Below the pieces are notes generated by a model. The model was not told the DNA's origin and made no database searches. It saw only the letters and a program-made list of their open reading frames with translations. Shown here piece by piece: positions 24,547-33,597 of a DNA stretch of 64,000 nt. The stretch is from CAVQGZ01 sp963712175 (lineage in GTDB: Bacteria; Actinomycetota; Actinomycetes; Jiangellales; Jiangellaceae). Both the position numbers and the translations under genes were made by a program. The DNA lies in NCBI GenBank assembly GCA_963712175.1, contig CAVQGZ010000009.1, positions 112,829 through 176,828 on the forward strand, written 5' to 3'. Each line of letters begins with the position of its first letter. The first letter of the stretch is position 1.

Positions 24547-27500
24547 ATGCCAACCCCACTCACCATCGCCGAGATCGACGCCGTCCTCTTCGACCTGGAC
24601 GGGGTGTTGACGACCACCAGGTCCGTCCACGCCGCCGCGTGGAAGGACACGTTCGACGAGTTCCTGACTCGTTGGGACGCCGAGCACGAGACGAGCACGG
24701 TGCCCTTCAACGAGGTTGACGACTACATCGCCCACGTCGACGGCAAGCCGCGCCAGGACGGGGTGCGCGACTTCCTCGCCTCACGGGGCATCGACCTGCC
24801 CGAGGGTCGCCCGGACTCATCCCGGGACGAGACGTCGGTCTGGGGACTCAGCAACCGCAAGCAGCTGCTGGTGGAGGCCGAGCTCGAGCGCTTCGGGGTG
24901 GAGGTCTTTCCCGGGTCGATCGCCTGGGTACGCGAGCTGCGCGAGGCCGGCCTGAAGACCGCCGTGGTCTCGAGCAGCCGCAACTGCGGGGCCGTGCTCG
25001 AGTACGCCGGCATAGCCAACCTGTTCGACGAGACCGTGGACGGGGCGAGCGCCCTCGAGCTCGGCTTGGACGGCAAGCCGGCCCCCGACATGTTCCTCGA
25101 GGCGGCCCGCCTGCTCGACGTGCAGCCGTCACGGGCCGTGGTGGTCGAGGACGCGCTTGCCGGTGTCGAGGCCGGCCGAGCCGGGGACTTCCGGTTCGTC
25201 ATCGGCGTCGACCGCGACGGGCACGCCGAGGCGTTGACTGCGGCCGGGGCCGACCTGGTGGTCGACGACCTGAGCGAGCTGCTCTCCTCGCCGTCGGAAC
25301 AGGTGCACCGCGCCGGCCCGCCTGAGCACCGCCTCCTGGCGGCGTCCAAGCGGATCATGGCGTCCACCGGTGACTACCCGACCGATCCCTGGCGGCTCGT
25401 CGAGCGCACGTACAACCCCGAGTACGTCGAGCAGACGGAGACGCTGTTCGCGGTGGCGAACGGCTACCTGGGCATCAGGGCGTCGTTCGAGGAGGGGCGG
25501 CCCTCCTACCAACCGGGCACGCTGCTCAACGGATTCCACGAGACGTGGCCGATCGTGTACCCGGAGAAGGCGCACGGCTATGCCACCACGGGGCAGACCA
25601 TCCTCCCCGTGCCCGATGGCACCTCGATCCGGTTGTTCGTGGATGAGGATCCCGTCGACTGCACGAGCACCGAGGTCGTCGAGTTCGAGCGGTCGCTGGA
25701 CATGCAGCGCGGAGCACTCGACCGATCGGTGATCTACCAGCTCCATGACGGGCGTCGGTTCTGGGTGCGAACGAAGCGCTTCGTCTCCCTGACCAACCGT
25801 CACCTGGCGTGCATCCGCTACCAGGTAACGGCACTGGACAAGCCCGGCCGCCTGGTCATCTCCTCCGACATGGTGACCTCACCGGGCAGTGACGCCGAGC
25901 ATGCTCACGACCAGCGGCGAAGCCGGACGTTCGACGACGACGTCCTCCTCCCGACCGGTGACGACGTCGACGGAGCTCGGGTCGTCCGCTCGTTCCGGAC
26001 GAGGGAGAGCGGGCTCACGGTCGCCGCCGGGATGGACCACGAGTTCTCCGACGGGGTCACCATCGTCGACACGCGAGTCGACGACGCCCGCGCCAGAGTG
26101 GTCTTCGACGTCGTGGCAAAGGTCAACGAGACGGTCACGATGTTCAAGTGGCTGGCCTACCACTACGGGCACGACGAGGCGACCGACCTGCGCTACCGAG
26201 CAGAGGCGTCCCTCTATCGCGCGCGGGCGATCGGCTACGCCGAGCTCTTCGCAGCACACACCCGAGCCCTGGCCGCCTTCTGGGAGCGAAGCGACGTCGA
26301 GTGGGAGGGCTATCCCGCGGCGCAGCAGGCACTTCGGTACAGCCTGTTCAGCGTCCTGCAGGCGACGGCACGCTCGGAGGGCCACGGGGCCCCGGCGAAG
26401 GGCCTCACGGGCACTGGGTACGAGGGGCACTACTTCTGGGACACCGAGGTGTACGTCCTGCCGTTCCTCGTGCACACCAACCCCGAGGTGGCGCGAAGCC
26501 TGCTCATGCACCGCGTGCAGATGCTGGACGACGCCCGGCGTCGGGCTCGCCAGGTGGGTCAGGCCGGGGCGCTGTTCCCGTGGCGCACCATCAATGGTGA
26601 CGAGGCCTCGGCGTACTACGCCGCGGGCACGGCGCAGTACCACATCGACGCCGACATCTCCTACGCGCTCGACCAGTACGTCCGCATGACCGGGGACGAC
26701 GAGCTCATGGTGCGCCATGGCGCGGAGCTGCTCGTGGAGACCGCGCGGATGTGGGCCGACCTGGGCTTCTACTCCGACCGTCACGACGGTCGCTTCGTCA
26801 TCCAGAAGGTGACGGGGCCGGATGAGTACACGACAGTCGTCGACAACAACCTCTTCACCAACCTCATGGCCGCCGAGAACCTGACGATGGCCGCCGACAT
26901 CGTGGAGCGGCTGCGCGAGGAGAGTCCCGCGGACTACAAGCGCCTCGCCGAGCGCGTGCAGCTGCGTTCCGACGAGATCGCTGACTGGCGCCGGGCCGCG
27001 TCGCTCATCTACGTGCCCTACGACGCGACCGAGCAGGTGCACCTGCAGGACGAGGGGTTTCTCGACCTGGAGCCGTGGGACTTCGCCGGCACACCGCCGG
27101 AGCGCTACCCCCTGCTGCTGAACTACCACCCCCTGGTCATCTACCGGCACCAGGTGATCAAGCAGGCCGACGTGGAGCTGGCGACAGTCCTCCTGCCTGC
27201 CCGGTTCACCCCAGCCGAGCGTCGTCGCATCTTCGAGATGTACGACCCGCTCACCACCGGCGACTCGTCTCTGTCGGAGAGCATCCAGGCGATTGCCGCC
27301 GCCGATGTGGGCAAGTACCGCACGGCCGAGGAGTACCTCATCGACGCCATGTCGGTCGACATGGCCGACACGGCCGGCAACGTCCGGGACGGCGTCCACG
27401 TCGCATCGGCCGGCGGAACCTGGATGTCGCTCGTGTTCGGCTTCGGCGGCTTCCGGTGGCGCGCAGGTGGTGTCCGGTTCAGGCCGATGCTCCCCACACG

Positions 27501-27699
27501 GGCGCGTCGGCTGCGCTTCCCGATGCTGATCGGCCAGAACCAGCTGCGTGTCGACATCCAGGCCCACGCGGTCACCTACACGCTGGAGTGGGGGACCAGC
27601 CTCGAGCTGGGTCACTACGACGAGGTCTTCACCCTTGAAGTCGGGTCGCCGGTCACCTTCGCCGGGGACTTCCACACCCGAGACACCGAGGCGCACTGA
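24547..27699 (+). CDS. Fusion of beta-phosphoglucomutase-type HAD and glycoside hydrolase family 65
   Basis: A 1050-residue fused protein. Residues 1-250 are a beta-phosphoglucomutase-like HAD: FDLDGVLTTT (Asp16 nucleophile, Asp18), SSSRNCGAVLEYAG, DGKPAPDMFLEAA and VVVEDALAGVEAGRAG. Residues from about 275 are GH65: LVERTYNPEYVEQTETLFAVANGYLGIR, GYEGHYFWDTEVYVLPF, then KVTGPDEYTTVVDNN with the likely catalytic Glu at 760, and a C-terminal beta-sheet domain. GH65 enzymes cleave alpha-glucosides, often with phosphate, to give beta-glucose-1-phosphate, which the HAD half would turn into glucose-6-phosphate, so one chain may run both steps. Substrate (trehalose, maltose, kojibiose) is undecided. 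A GAGGAG ribosome site precedes the ATG. Confidence 0.92.
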   Translation: MPTPLTIAEIDAVLFDLDGVLTTTRSVHAAAWKDTFDEFLTRWDAEHETSTVPFNEVDDYIAHVDGKPRQDGVRDFLASRGIDLPEGRPDSSRDETSVWGLSNRKQLLVEAELERFGVEVFPGSIAWVRELREAGLKTAVVSSSRNCGAVLEYAGIANLFDETVDGASALELGLDGKPAPDMFLEAARLLDVQPSRAVVVEDALAGVEAGRAGDFRFVIGVDRDGHAEALTAAGADLVVDDLSELLSSPSEQVHRAGPPEHRLLAASKRIMASTGDYPTDPWRLVERTYNPEYVEQTETLFAVANGYLGIRASFEEGRPSYQPGTLLNGFHETWPIVYPEKAHGYATTGQTILPVPDGTSIRLFVDEDPVDCTSTEVVEFERSLDMQRGALDRSVIYQLHDGRRFWVRTKRFVSLTNRHLACIRYQVTALDKPGRLVISSDMVTSPGSDAEHAHDQRRSRTFDDDVLLPTGDDVDGARVVRSFRTRESGLTVAAGMDHEFSDGVTIVDTRVDDARARVVFDVVAKVNETVTMFKWLAYHYGHDEATDLRYRAEASLYRARAIGYAELFAAHTRALAAFWERSDVEWEGYPAAQQALRYSLFSVLQATARSEGHGAPAKGLTGTGYEGHYFWDTEVYVLPFLVHTNPEVARSLLMHRVQMLDDARRRARQVGQAGALFPWRTINGDEASAYYAAGTAQYHIDADISYALDQYVRMTGDDELMVRHGAELLVETARMWADLGFYSDRHDGRFVIQKVTGPDEYTTVVDNNLFTNLMAAENLTMAADIVERLREESPADYKRLAERVQLRSDEIADWRRAASLIYVPYDATEQVHLQDEGFLDLEPWDFAGTPPERYPLLLNYHPLVIYRHQVIKQADVELATVLLPARFTPAERRRIFEMYDPLTTGDSSLSESIQAIAAADVGKYRTAEEYLIDAMSVDMADTAGNVRDGVHVASAGGTWMSLVFGFGGFRWRAGGVRFRPMLPTRARRLRFPMLIGQNQLRVDIQAHAVTYTLEWGTSLELGHYDEVFTLEVGSPVTFAGDFHTRDTEAH

Positions 27700-27721
27700 G
27701 GCACCACGCCACAGGACGAGG

Positions 27722-28408
27722 TCAGAGGTCGGCGAAGAACTCGACCACGATGCGCTCGAAGGCGGCTCGCCAGCTCGGGTCGGTCAGCGCGTGGCTCGCG
27801 CCCGGCAGCACGATGTGTGCCATGTCGGGACGAGCTGCCAGGTAGGTCTGCACGACAGAGTGCGGGATCACCTCGTCGCGCTCGCTCTCGACGAGCAGCG
27901 CCGGGGCCTGGTGCGCGCGCAGGGCCGACACGAACGTCGGTGCTGTCGTGCTGTCTGCGAGCCGTCGACGACCCAGTGCCGACGCCACCACGTCGTCGCG
28001 GTACAGCGCGGGGGCTCGCAGCAGCAGCCGCGCGACGTCCCGCTCGGCGGTCACGAGCACGCACAGGAACGCGCCGTAGCTCGCCCCGCACAACCCGACC
28101 CGCGCCGAGTCGACCCCCGGCTGCCCGGCCAGCGCGTCGTAGCCCGCGACGACGTCGGCCAGGTTCTGCGTCGGTGTGACCTCCGACAGCCGCCCCGAGC
28201 TCCCGCCGTGCCCACGCAGGTCGATGGCGAGGCACGTGACCCCATGTGTGTCGGCGAGAGCCTGCGCCCGCTCGATGTTGGTCGAGCGGTCGCTGCCGAG
28301 GCCGTGCACGAAGAGCACCCCGGCGCCGCGTGGCTGGGCGGGGTCCACGACCGTCCCGGCGACGCTCTCCCCGCCGAGATCGAGGACGATCTCTCGCCGA
28401 CCGGCCAC
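27722..28408 (-). CDS. Alpha/beta hydrolase
   Basis: A 228-residue alpha/beta hydrolase. Visible are VLFVHGLGSDRSTNIERAQAL, CLAIDLRGHGGSSG, the nucleophile elbow LCGASYGAFLC (G-x-S-x-G), and a late Asp/His pair in VESERDEVIP and VLPGASHALTD. It resembles serine aminopeptidase or dienelactone-type hydrolases; no substrate is apparent. It lies two bases after the SMP-30-like gene, so they form a unit. Confidence 0.85.
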   Translation of the reverse strand: MAGRREIVLDLGGESVAGTVVDPAQPRGAGVLFVHGLGSDRSTNIERAQALADTHGVTCLAIDLRGHGGSSGRLSEVTPTQNLADVVAGYDALAGQPGVDSARVGLCGASYGAFLCVLVTAERDVARLLLRAPALYRDDVVASALGRRRLADSTTAPTFVSALRAHQAPALLVESERDEVIPHSVVQTYLAARPDMAHIVLPGASHALTDPSWRAAFERIVVEFFADL

Positions 28409-28410
28409 GG

Positions 28411-29313
28411 CTACGGGAGCCCGGCGTGCGGGACGTCGACACGGGTGCGCAGCAGCACCCCGTCCCGCGTGCCCGCCCGGTTGTGCTCGAAGAAGTCCGG
28501 CGCCGCGCAGATGAGCAGGTCGCGCCCGTCGTCACCACCGAGCATGCACGCGAACATCCCGAGGCCTTCCGGCGCGCGGATCTCGTCGACGATCTCGCCG
28601 CCCTCGGCGACGCGCACGCAGCGCCCGAACAACGCGTCCGCGGCCCACAGGTGGTTCTCCGCGTCGAGCGTGCAGCCGTCGGGGGCTACCTGGAGCTGGG
28701 CGATCATCTCAGCGAAGGAGCCGAGCTCGGGAGTGGGCCCGAGCTGAGCCCACACCCGGTGGTCGGTGAGCGTGCCGTCCGGCTGGATGGTCCAGGCGCT
28801 GTAGCGCGAACCTGCGGACTCCCCGGCGATCAGCGTGCGCCCGTCCGGCGTCACGACCATGCCGTTCGGGAAGAGGAGCCCCTGCGCCGCAACCGTGACA
28901 GTGCCGTCGGGGTCGACCCGCTTCAGGCTCGTCGGCGACGGCTCGCCCAGCGACATCAGGTCGAAGCCGAAGTCACCCACCCAGGCCCGCCCGGATGCGT
29001 CGACGACCATGTCGTTCGTGTGACCCTCGCTGTGCTCCGACAGCTGCGCGTGCTCCGTCACCGTCCCGTCGGGGTGCCGGCGCAGCACACGCTGGTCGCG
29101 CATCGAGACGACCAGCAGGCTGTCGTCGGGCATCCAGCCCAGACCAGAAGGCTGGCCCGGCACCTCGAGCACGGTCTCGACACGCCCGTCCGGCGCCACG
29201 GTGAGGACTCGCTGGTCGTAGAAGTCCGACAACCACCACTGGCCGCCGTGCCAGCGAGGGCTCTCGAAGAAGCGACCGCCGGTCAGGACCGTGCGCAGCT
29301 CGTGCTCAGCCAT
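28411..29313 (-). CDS. SMP-30/gluconolactonase-like protein
   Basis: A 300-residue six-bladed beta-propeller of the SMP-30/gluconolaconase/LRE type. The blade motifs include FFESPRWHGGQWWLSDFYD, GLGWMPDDSLLVVSM, HTNDMVVDASGRAWVGDFGFD and FPNGMVVTPDGRTLIAGES. The Glu, Asn and Asp expected to bind a divalent metal are present in ESPRW, NDMVVD and NGMVV. It might hydrolyse a sugar lactone; the exact substrate is not known. Confidence 0.87.
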   Translation of the reverse strand: MAEHELRTVLTGGRFFESPRWHGGQWWLSDFYDQRVLTVAPDGRVETVLEVPGQPSGLGWMPDDSLLVVSMRDQRVLRRHPDGTVTEHAQLSEHSEGHTNDMVVDASGRAWVGDFGFDLMSLGEPSPTSLKRVDPDGTVTVAAQGLLFPNGMVVTPDGRTLIAGESAGSRYSAWTIQPDGTLTDHRVWAQLGPTPELGSFAEMIAQLQVAPDGCTLDAENHLWAADALFGRCVRVAEGGEIVDEIRAPEGLGMFACMLGGDDGRDLLICAAPDFFEHNRAGTRDGVLLRTRVDVPHAGLP

Positions 29314-29339
29314 CCACGGAGGCTATCGAGTTCGAGGGT

Positions 29340-30575
29340 TCAGACGCTGGGGCTCACGCGATCCTGACCGGCCTCGACGACCGAGGGGCCGGCAAGCGGT
29401 CGTCTCGGCAGCAGCAGCGACGCCATCACCGCGACGGCGGCGCTGACGACGGGCACGACGAAGGCCGACGAGGCCCCCCGGGTGTCGATGATGGGGCCGA
29501 CCACGGCCGCGCCGACCGCCACTCCGATGCCGAGCGCGGTGATCGTCCACGCCAACGACTCGGTGACCCGCGAGCGTGCTGCGGTCTGCTCGGCGAGGCC
29601 GAACCCGGTGATCAATGACGGTGAGATGGTCACGCCCGCAACGGCCAGCGCGCCGGCCAGTCCGAGCACGGAGTCGGCGAGAAGCGTCAGGACGAATGCC
29701 AGAGCCAGGCCCACCTGGGCAACGACGAGCCGGACGCGGGTCGGTGGGCCCTGCACCAGCGCGCCGAAGACCAGCCCCGCTCCCAGCGAGCCCGCGGCGA
29801 AGGCGGCCAGCACGACGCCGGCCGCCGCCGGGCGTCCGGCCGCCTCGGTGAACGCGACGGTGCTCACCTCGACAGCCCCGAAAGCCGTCCCGAGCGCGGC
29901 GAACGCCCCCACCAGGGGCACGAGCGTGCGCCATGGCAGCGGCTGGCGGGCCTCACCCGGAGCCCTGGCCTGCGTCGGCGGCACGGTGCTTCGGCAGGAG
30001 AGAAAGGCCACGCCCCCGCCCAAGGTGAACACCAGGGTTCCGAGGACGGCCAGCACCGGGCTGACCGACGTCGCGACCAGCGTGACCAGCACCGGCCCGA
30101 CCACGAAGATCGCCTCGTCGAGAACGGACTCCAGTGCGAAGGCAGTCGGGAGCCGTCCCGTTCCCTGCAGCCGGTGCGACCAGCGCACCCGGACGAAGGA
30201 GTCGAACTGGGGCAGCGACGCGCCGGACGCAGCCGCCGCCAGGCCCACGAGGGGCAACGCCGCGCCGCTCGCGACGGCGACCACGACCCCGCTCAGCGCG
30301 ACGGCATGAACGAGCAGCAGCGGCGCCAGCACGCGGGGTTGCCCGAAGCGGTCGGCGAGCCGGGCTTGTAACGGCGCCATGAGCGAGCCGGCGGCCACCG
30401 CCGCCGCGGCGACCGCGCCGGCCTCGGCATAGGAGTCGCGGTAGGCGGTGACCAGCAGGACGATCCCGATGCCGAGCATGGCCATCGGCATCCGAGCCAC
30501 GAACGCGCTGGCCGAGAACTGCCGGGCGCCGGGGTAGGTCAGCACCTCCTGGTAGGGGCGCAGCAGCGAGGCCAC
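29340..30575 (-). CDS. Major facilitator superfamily transporter
   Basis: A 411-residue MFS protein with twelve likely transmembrane helices. MAPLQARLADRFGQPRVLAPLL after the second helix matches the MFS loop 2-3 motif, and a related spot follows the sixth helix. It is of the sugar/efflux type, substrate unknown. I chose the GTG at 30573-30575, seven bases past the end of the Fur-like gene; the longer frame overlaps that gene and reads non-homologous sequence. Confidence 0.83.
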   Translation of the reverse strand: MASLLRPYQEVLTYPGARQFSASAFVARMPMAMLGIGIVLLVTAYRDSYAEAGAVAAAAVAAGSLMAPLQARLADRFGQPRVLAPLLLVHAVALSGVVVAVASGAALPLVGLAAAASGASLPQFDSFVRVRWSHRLQGTGRLPTAFALESVLDEAIFVVGPVLVTLVATSVSPVLAVLGTLVFTLGGGVAFLSCRSTVPPTQARAPGEARQPLPWRTLVPLVGAFAALGTAFGAVEVSTVAFTEAAGRPAAAGVVLAAFAAGSLGAGLVFGALVQGPPTRVRLVVAQVGLALAFVLTLLADSVLGLAGALAVAGVTISPSLITGFGLAEQTAARSRVTESLAWTITALGIGVAVGAAVVGPIIDTRGASSAFVVPVVSAAVAVMASLLLPRRPLAGPSVVEAGQDRVSPSV

Positions 30576-30582
30576 GAGGGTC

Positions 30583-30981
30583 TCAGTCCCAGCAGTCGGA
30601 GCAGGTACCGAAGACCTCGACGTCATGGCTGGGGTCGTGGAAGCCATGCGTGGCGGCGATGCGAGCCGCCCAGGACTCGACGTCGGAACCCTCGACCTCG
30701 ACCGTCCGCCCGCACCCGCGGCAGACCAGGTGGTGGTGATGGCGTGCACTGCAGCGGCGGTAGAGAGCCTCGCCGTTCTCCTGGCGCAGCACGTCGACCT
30801 CGCCGGCCTCGGCCATCGCCTGGAGCGTTCGGTACACCGTCGAGAGCCCGACCCGGGAGCCCTGCTGCACAAGTGTCGCGTGCAGCTCCTGGGCGCTGGT
30901 GAAGCCGTCGGTGGCGCCCAGCAGCGTCTGGATGGCCGTGCGCTGGCGCGTGGTACGCGTCACGGGTGCGCCGGTGCTCAC
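30583..30981 (-). CDS. Fur-family transcriptional regulator, probable zinc regulator Zur
   Basis: A 132-residue Fur-family repressor: winged helix (TRTTRQRTAIQTLLGATDGF, GLSTVYRTLQAMAEAGEVDVL), HHHHLVCRGCG with a metal-site Cys pair, and a second Cys pair in FGTCSDCWD. I favour Zur because znuB-C and znuA lie 8-12 kb away with Zur-like sites. Nothing here rules out another Fur member. The GTG at 30979-30981 overlaps the fbiC stop (GTGA). Confidence 0.85.
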   Translation of the reverse strand: MSTGAPVTRTTRQRTAIQTLLGATDGFTSAQELHATLVQQGSRVGLSTVYRTLQAMAEAGEVDVLRQENGEALYRRCSARHHHHLVCRGCGRTVEVEGSDVESWAARIAATHGFHDPSHDVEVFGTCSDCWD

Positions 30982-33590
30982 GCGGTTCCCTCCTGCACGA
31001 CGATCTTGTCCGTGGCGGGTTCGCCCGCCAGGACGCCATCGTAGGAGCCGATGCTTTCTGCGAGCGCCGCCCGATCCGGCGCGACGCAGCCGTAGAGGGT
31101 GGTACGGACCATGCTCGGGCGGTCGATCCCGGCCGCCATGTCGGCCAGCTGCGACGGCGTGCGCCACGACCCGTGCTCGGCCCCGGCCATCCGGCTGATG
31201 GTCTCCTCCATGAGCGTGCCGCCAAGGTCGTTGGCGCCCCCCCGGAGCATGGCCTGGGCACCACCGGCGCCGAGCTTGACCCACGAGGTCTGGATGTTGT
31301 CGATACGCCCGTGCAGCATCAGGCGAGCGAGCGCGTGCACAGCGGCGTTGTCGCGGCCCGACGGACCGGGGCGCGCGACACCGGCGAGGTAGAGAGGGGC
31401 GCTCTGGTGCACGAACGGCAGCGGCACGAACTCGGTGAAGCCGCCCGTCTCGTCCTGGATCCGGGTCAGGACGCGCAGGTGGGCGACCCAGTGGCGCGGA
31501 TGGTCCACGTGGCCGAACATCATCGTGGCGCTCGAGCGCAGCCCGGTGCGGTGAGCCGCCGTCACGACCTCGATCCACGACTGCGCCGGGAGCTTGCCCT
31601 TGGTGAGCACCCACCGAACCTCGTCGTCCAGGATCTCCGCTGCCGTGCCCGGGATGGAGTCGAGCCCGGCCACCCGCAGCTCGGACAGGAACTCGTCGAC
31701 GCTCACGGCGGCGCGTGTCGCCCCGTTCAGGATCTCCATGGGGCTGAACGCGTGGACATGCATCGTCGGAACGCGTCGCTTGACGGATCGCACCAGGTCG
31801 ACATACCCGGTCGCCGGCAGCTGTGGATCGATGCCGCCCTGCATGCACACCTCACTCGCGCCGAGGTTCCATGCCTGCTCGGCACGTCCAGCCACCTCGT
31901 CGAGGGAGAGAGTGAAGGCGTCAGCATCGGTACGTCGCTGGGCAAACGCGCAGAACCGGCAACCGGTGTAGCAGACGTTGGTGAAGTTGATGTTCCGGTT
32001 CACGACGTAGGTGACGGTGTCGCCGACGACGTCGGCGCGCACGGCGTCGGCCAGGGCAGTCAGCGCCGCCAGCCCGTCACCGTCAGCGGTGGCCAAGGTG
32101 AGGTACTGGTCGTCGGTCAGCCCGGCTGGGTCGAGCTCTGCCGCCCGCAGGGCGGCGGAGACGTCCGAGCTCCACTCGTGTGCCCCTGCCGTCGCGCGGT
32201 CACCCGCCTGCTCGCGCAGGGCGTCCCAGTCGCCGTAGACGGTGGCTGCGTCGCCGCGGCTGTCCGACGTGCGCCCCAGTGTGTCGATCGACGTGTGCAG
32301 GTCGACGCGCCCGCTGCTACCCCAGTGGGGGTCGGGCTCCTGCCAGGCCAGGCCGATCGGGCGGCGACCCTCGACAGCCAACCCGTTGGAGTCCGACAGC
32401 GCGGCGACGTGTGGGCGAACCCGTGGGTCGAGCCATGGCTCGGGACGCAGCACGTAGGTCGGATGCACAGCGAGACGCTCCACCAGCGCGAACCCGGCCT
32501 CCGCGCTGCGCTGGCGCAAGGTCTCGATGTGGGGCCAGGGACGCTCCGGGTTCACGTGGTCAGGTGTCAGCGGGCTGACGCCGCCCCAGTCGTCCACACC
32601 GGCGTCGACCAACGCAGCCAGCTCGCCCAGGTCGGAGAGGTTGGGGGGTGCCTGGACTCGCGCCGACGGCCCCAGCACGAGCCTGGTGACGGCGATCGTG
32701 GCCAGGTACTGCTGACGCTCGGCGTCCACGGCAGCCTGCATGGCCGTTCCCGGCTTGGCGCGAAAGTTCTGCACGATCACCTCTTGCAGGTGGCCGTGCC
32801 GACGTCCCACGGCACGCAACGCGTGGATCGACTCGGCCCGCTCGGTCGGGGACTCCCCGATACCGACGAGCAGCCCGGTCGTGAAGGGGACGGCCTGGCG
32901 TCCCGCGTCCTCCAGCACCCGAAGCCGCAGCTCGGGGTCCTTGTCCGGTGACCCGTGGTGGGCCATCCCCGCGGTCTCGAAGAGCCGGCGCGAGGTCGTC
33001 TCCAGCATGAGGCCCATGGAGGGGGCGACCGGCTTGAGCCGCGCGATCTCCTCCCAGCTCATGAGTCCGGGGTTGAGGTGCGGGAGCAGCCCGGTCTCCT
33101 CGAGGACGAGCACCGACATCGCCCTCAGGTAGTCCAGCGTGGAGGCGTACCCCCGCGATTCCAGCCACTGCTGAGCGACGCTCCAGCGGGCCTCCGGTCG
33201 GTCGCCAAGGGTGAACAGGGCCTCCTTGCACCCCAGCTCGGCACCCTGGGAGGCGAGCGCCAGAACCGCGTCCGGCGGCAGGAACGGCTCGAGACCCTCC
33301 GACTCCAGCCGGTGGGGCACCGTGACGAAGGTGCAGTAGTGGCAGCGGTCCCGGCACAAGCGCGTCAGCGGGATGAAGACCTTGCGCGAGTAGGTGATGA
33401 CACCAGGACGGCCAGCGGCGGCCAGCCCCCGGTCGCGCACCCGGGCGGCCGACGTGCAGAGCTCGGCCAGGTCGTCATCCCGGGCGGCCAGCAGCACCTC
33501 GGACTCGACAAGGTCGAGCGAGACTCCGTCTCTCGCCCTGCGCAGGGCACGCCGCATAGCCGAGCGGGACGGTGCTCCCGCCCGGCTCAC
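30978..33590 (-). CDS. fbiC: FO synthase, bifunctional CofG/CofH
   Basis: Makes 7,8-didemethyl-8-hydroxy-5-deazariboflavin (FO), the chromophore of coenzyme F420, from tyrosine and a flavin precursor. The 870-residue protein has two radical-SAM domains. The CofG half has LTRLCRDRCHYCTFVTVP (C-x3-C-x2-C) near residue 80; the CofH half starts near 530 with TNVCYTGCRFCAFAQRR. I place the start at the GTG 33588-33590, eight bases after the fadB stop. Its last gene neighbours are a Fur-family regulator and fadB, so it may be co-transcribed with the fatty-acid genes. Confidence 0.95.
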   Translation of the reverse strand: MSRAGAPSRSAMRRALRRARDGVSLDLVESEVLLAARDDDLAELCTSAARVRDRGLAAAGRPGVITYSRKVFIPLTRLCRDRCHYCTFVTVPHRLESEGLEPFLPPDAVLALASQGAELGCKEALFTLGDRPEARWSVAQQWLESRGYASTLDYLRAMSVLVLEETGLLPHLNPGLMSWEEIARLKPVAPSMGLMLETTSRRLFETAGMAHHGSPDKDPELRLRVLEDAGRQAVPFTTGLLVGIGESPTERAESIHALRAVGRRHGHLQEVIVQNFRAKPGTAMQAAVDAERQQYLATIAVTRLVLGPSARVQAPPNLSDLGELAALVDAGVDDWGGVSPLTPDHVNPERPWPHIETLRQRSAEAGFALVERLAVHPTYVLRPEPWLDPRVRPHVAALSDSNGLAVEGRRPIGLAWQEPDPHWGSSGRVDLHTSIDTLGRTSDSRGDAATVYGDWDALREQAGDRATAGAHEWSSDVSAALRAAELDPAGLTDDQYLTLATADGDGLAALTALADAVRADVVGDTVTYVVNRNINFTNVCYTGCRFCAFAQRRTDADAFTLSLDEVAGRAEQAWNLGASEVCMQGGIDPQLPATGYVDLVRSVKRRVPTMHVHAFSPMEILNGATRAAVSVDEFLSELRVAGLDSIPGTAAEILDDEVRWVLTKGKLPAQSWIEVVTAAHRTGLRSSATMMFGHVDHPRHWVAHLRVLTRIQDETGGFTEFVPLPFVHQSAPLYLAGVARPGPSGRDNAAVHALARLMLHGRIDNIQTSWVKLGAGGAQAMLRGGANDLGGTLMEETISRMAGAEHGSWRTPSQLADMAAGIDRPSMVRTTLYGCVAPDRAALAESIGSYDGVLAGEPATDKIVVQEGTA

Positions 33591-33597
33591 GGAGTAC

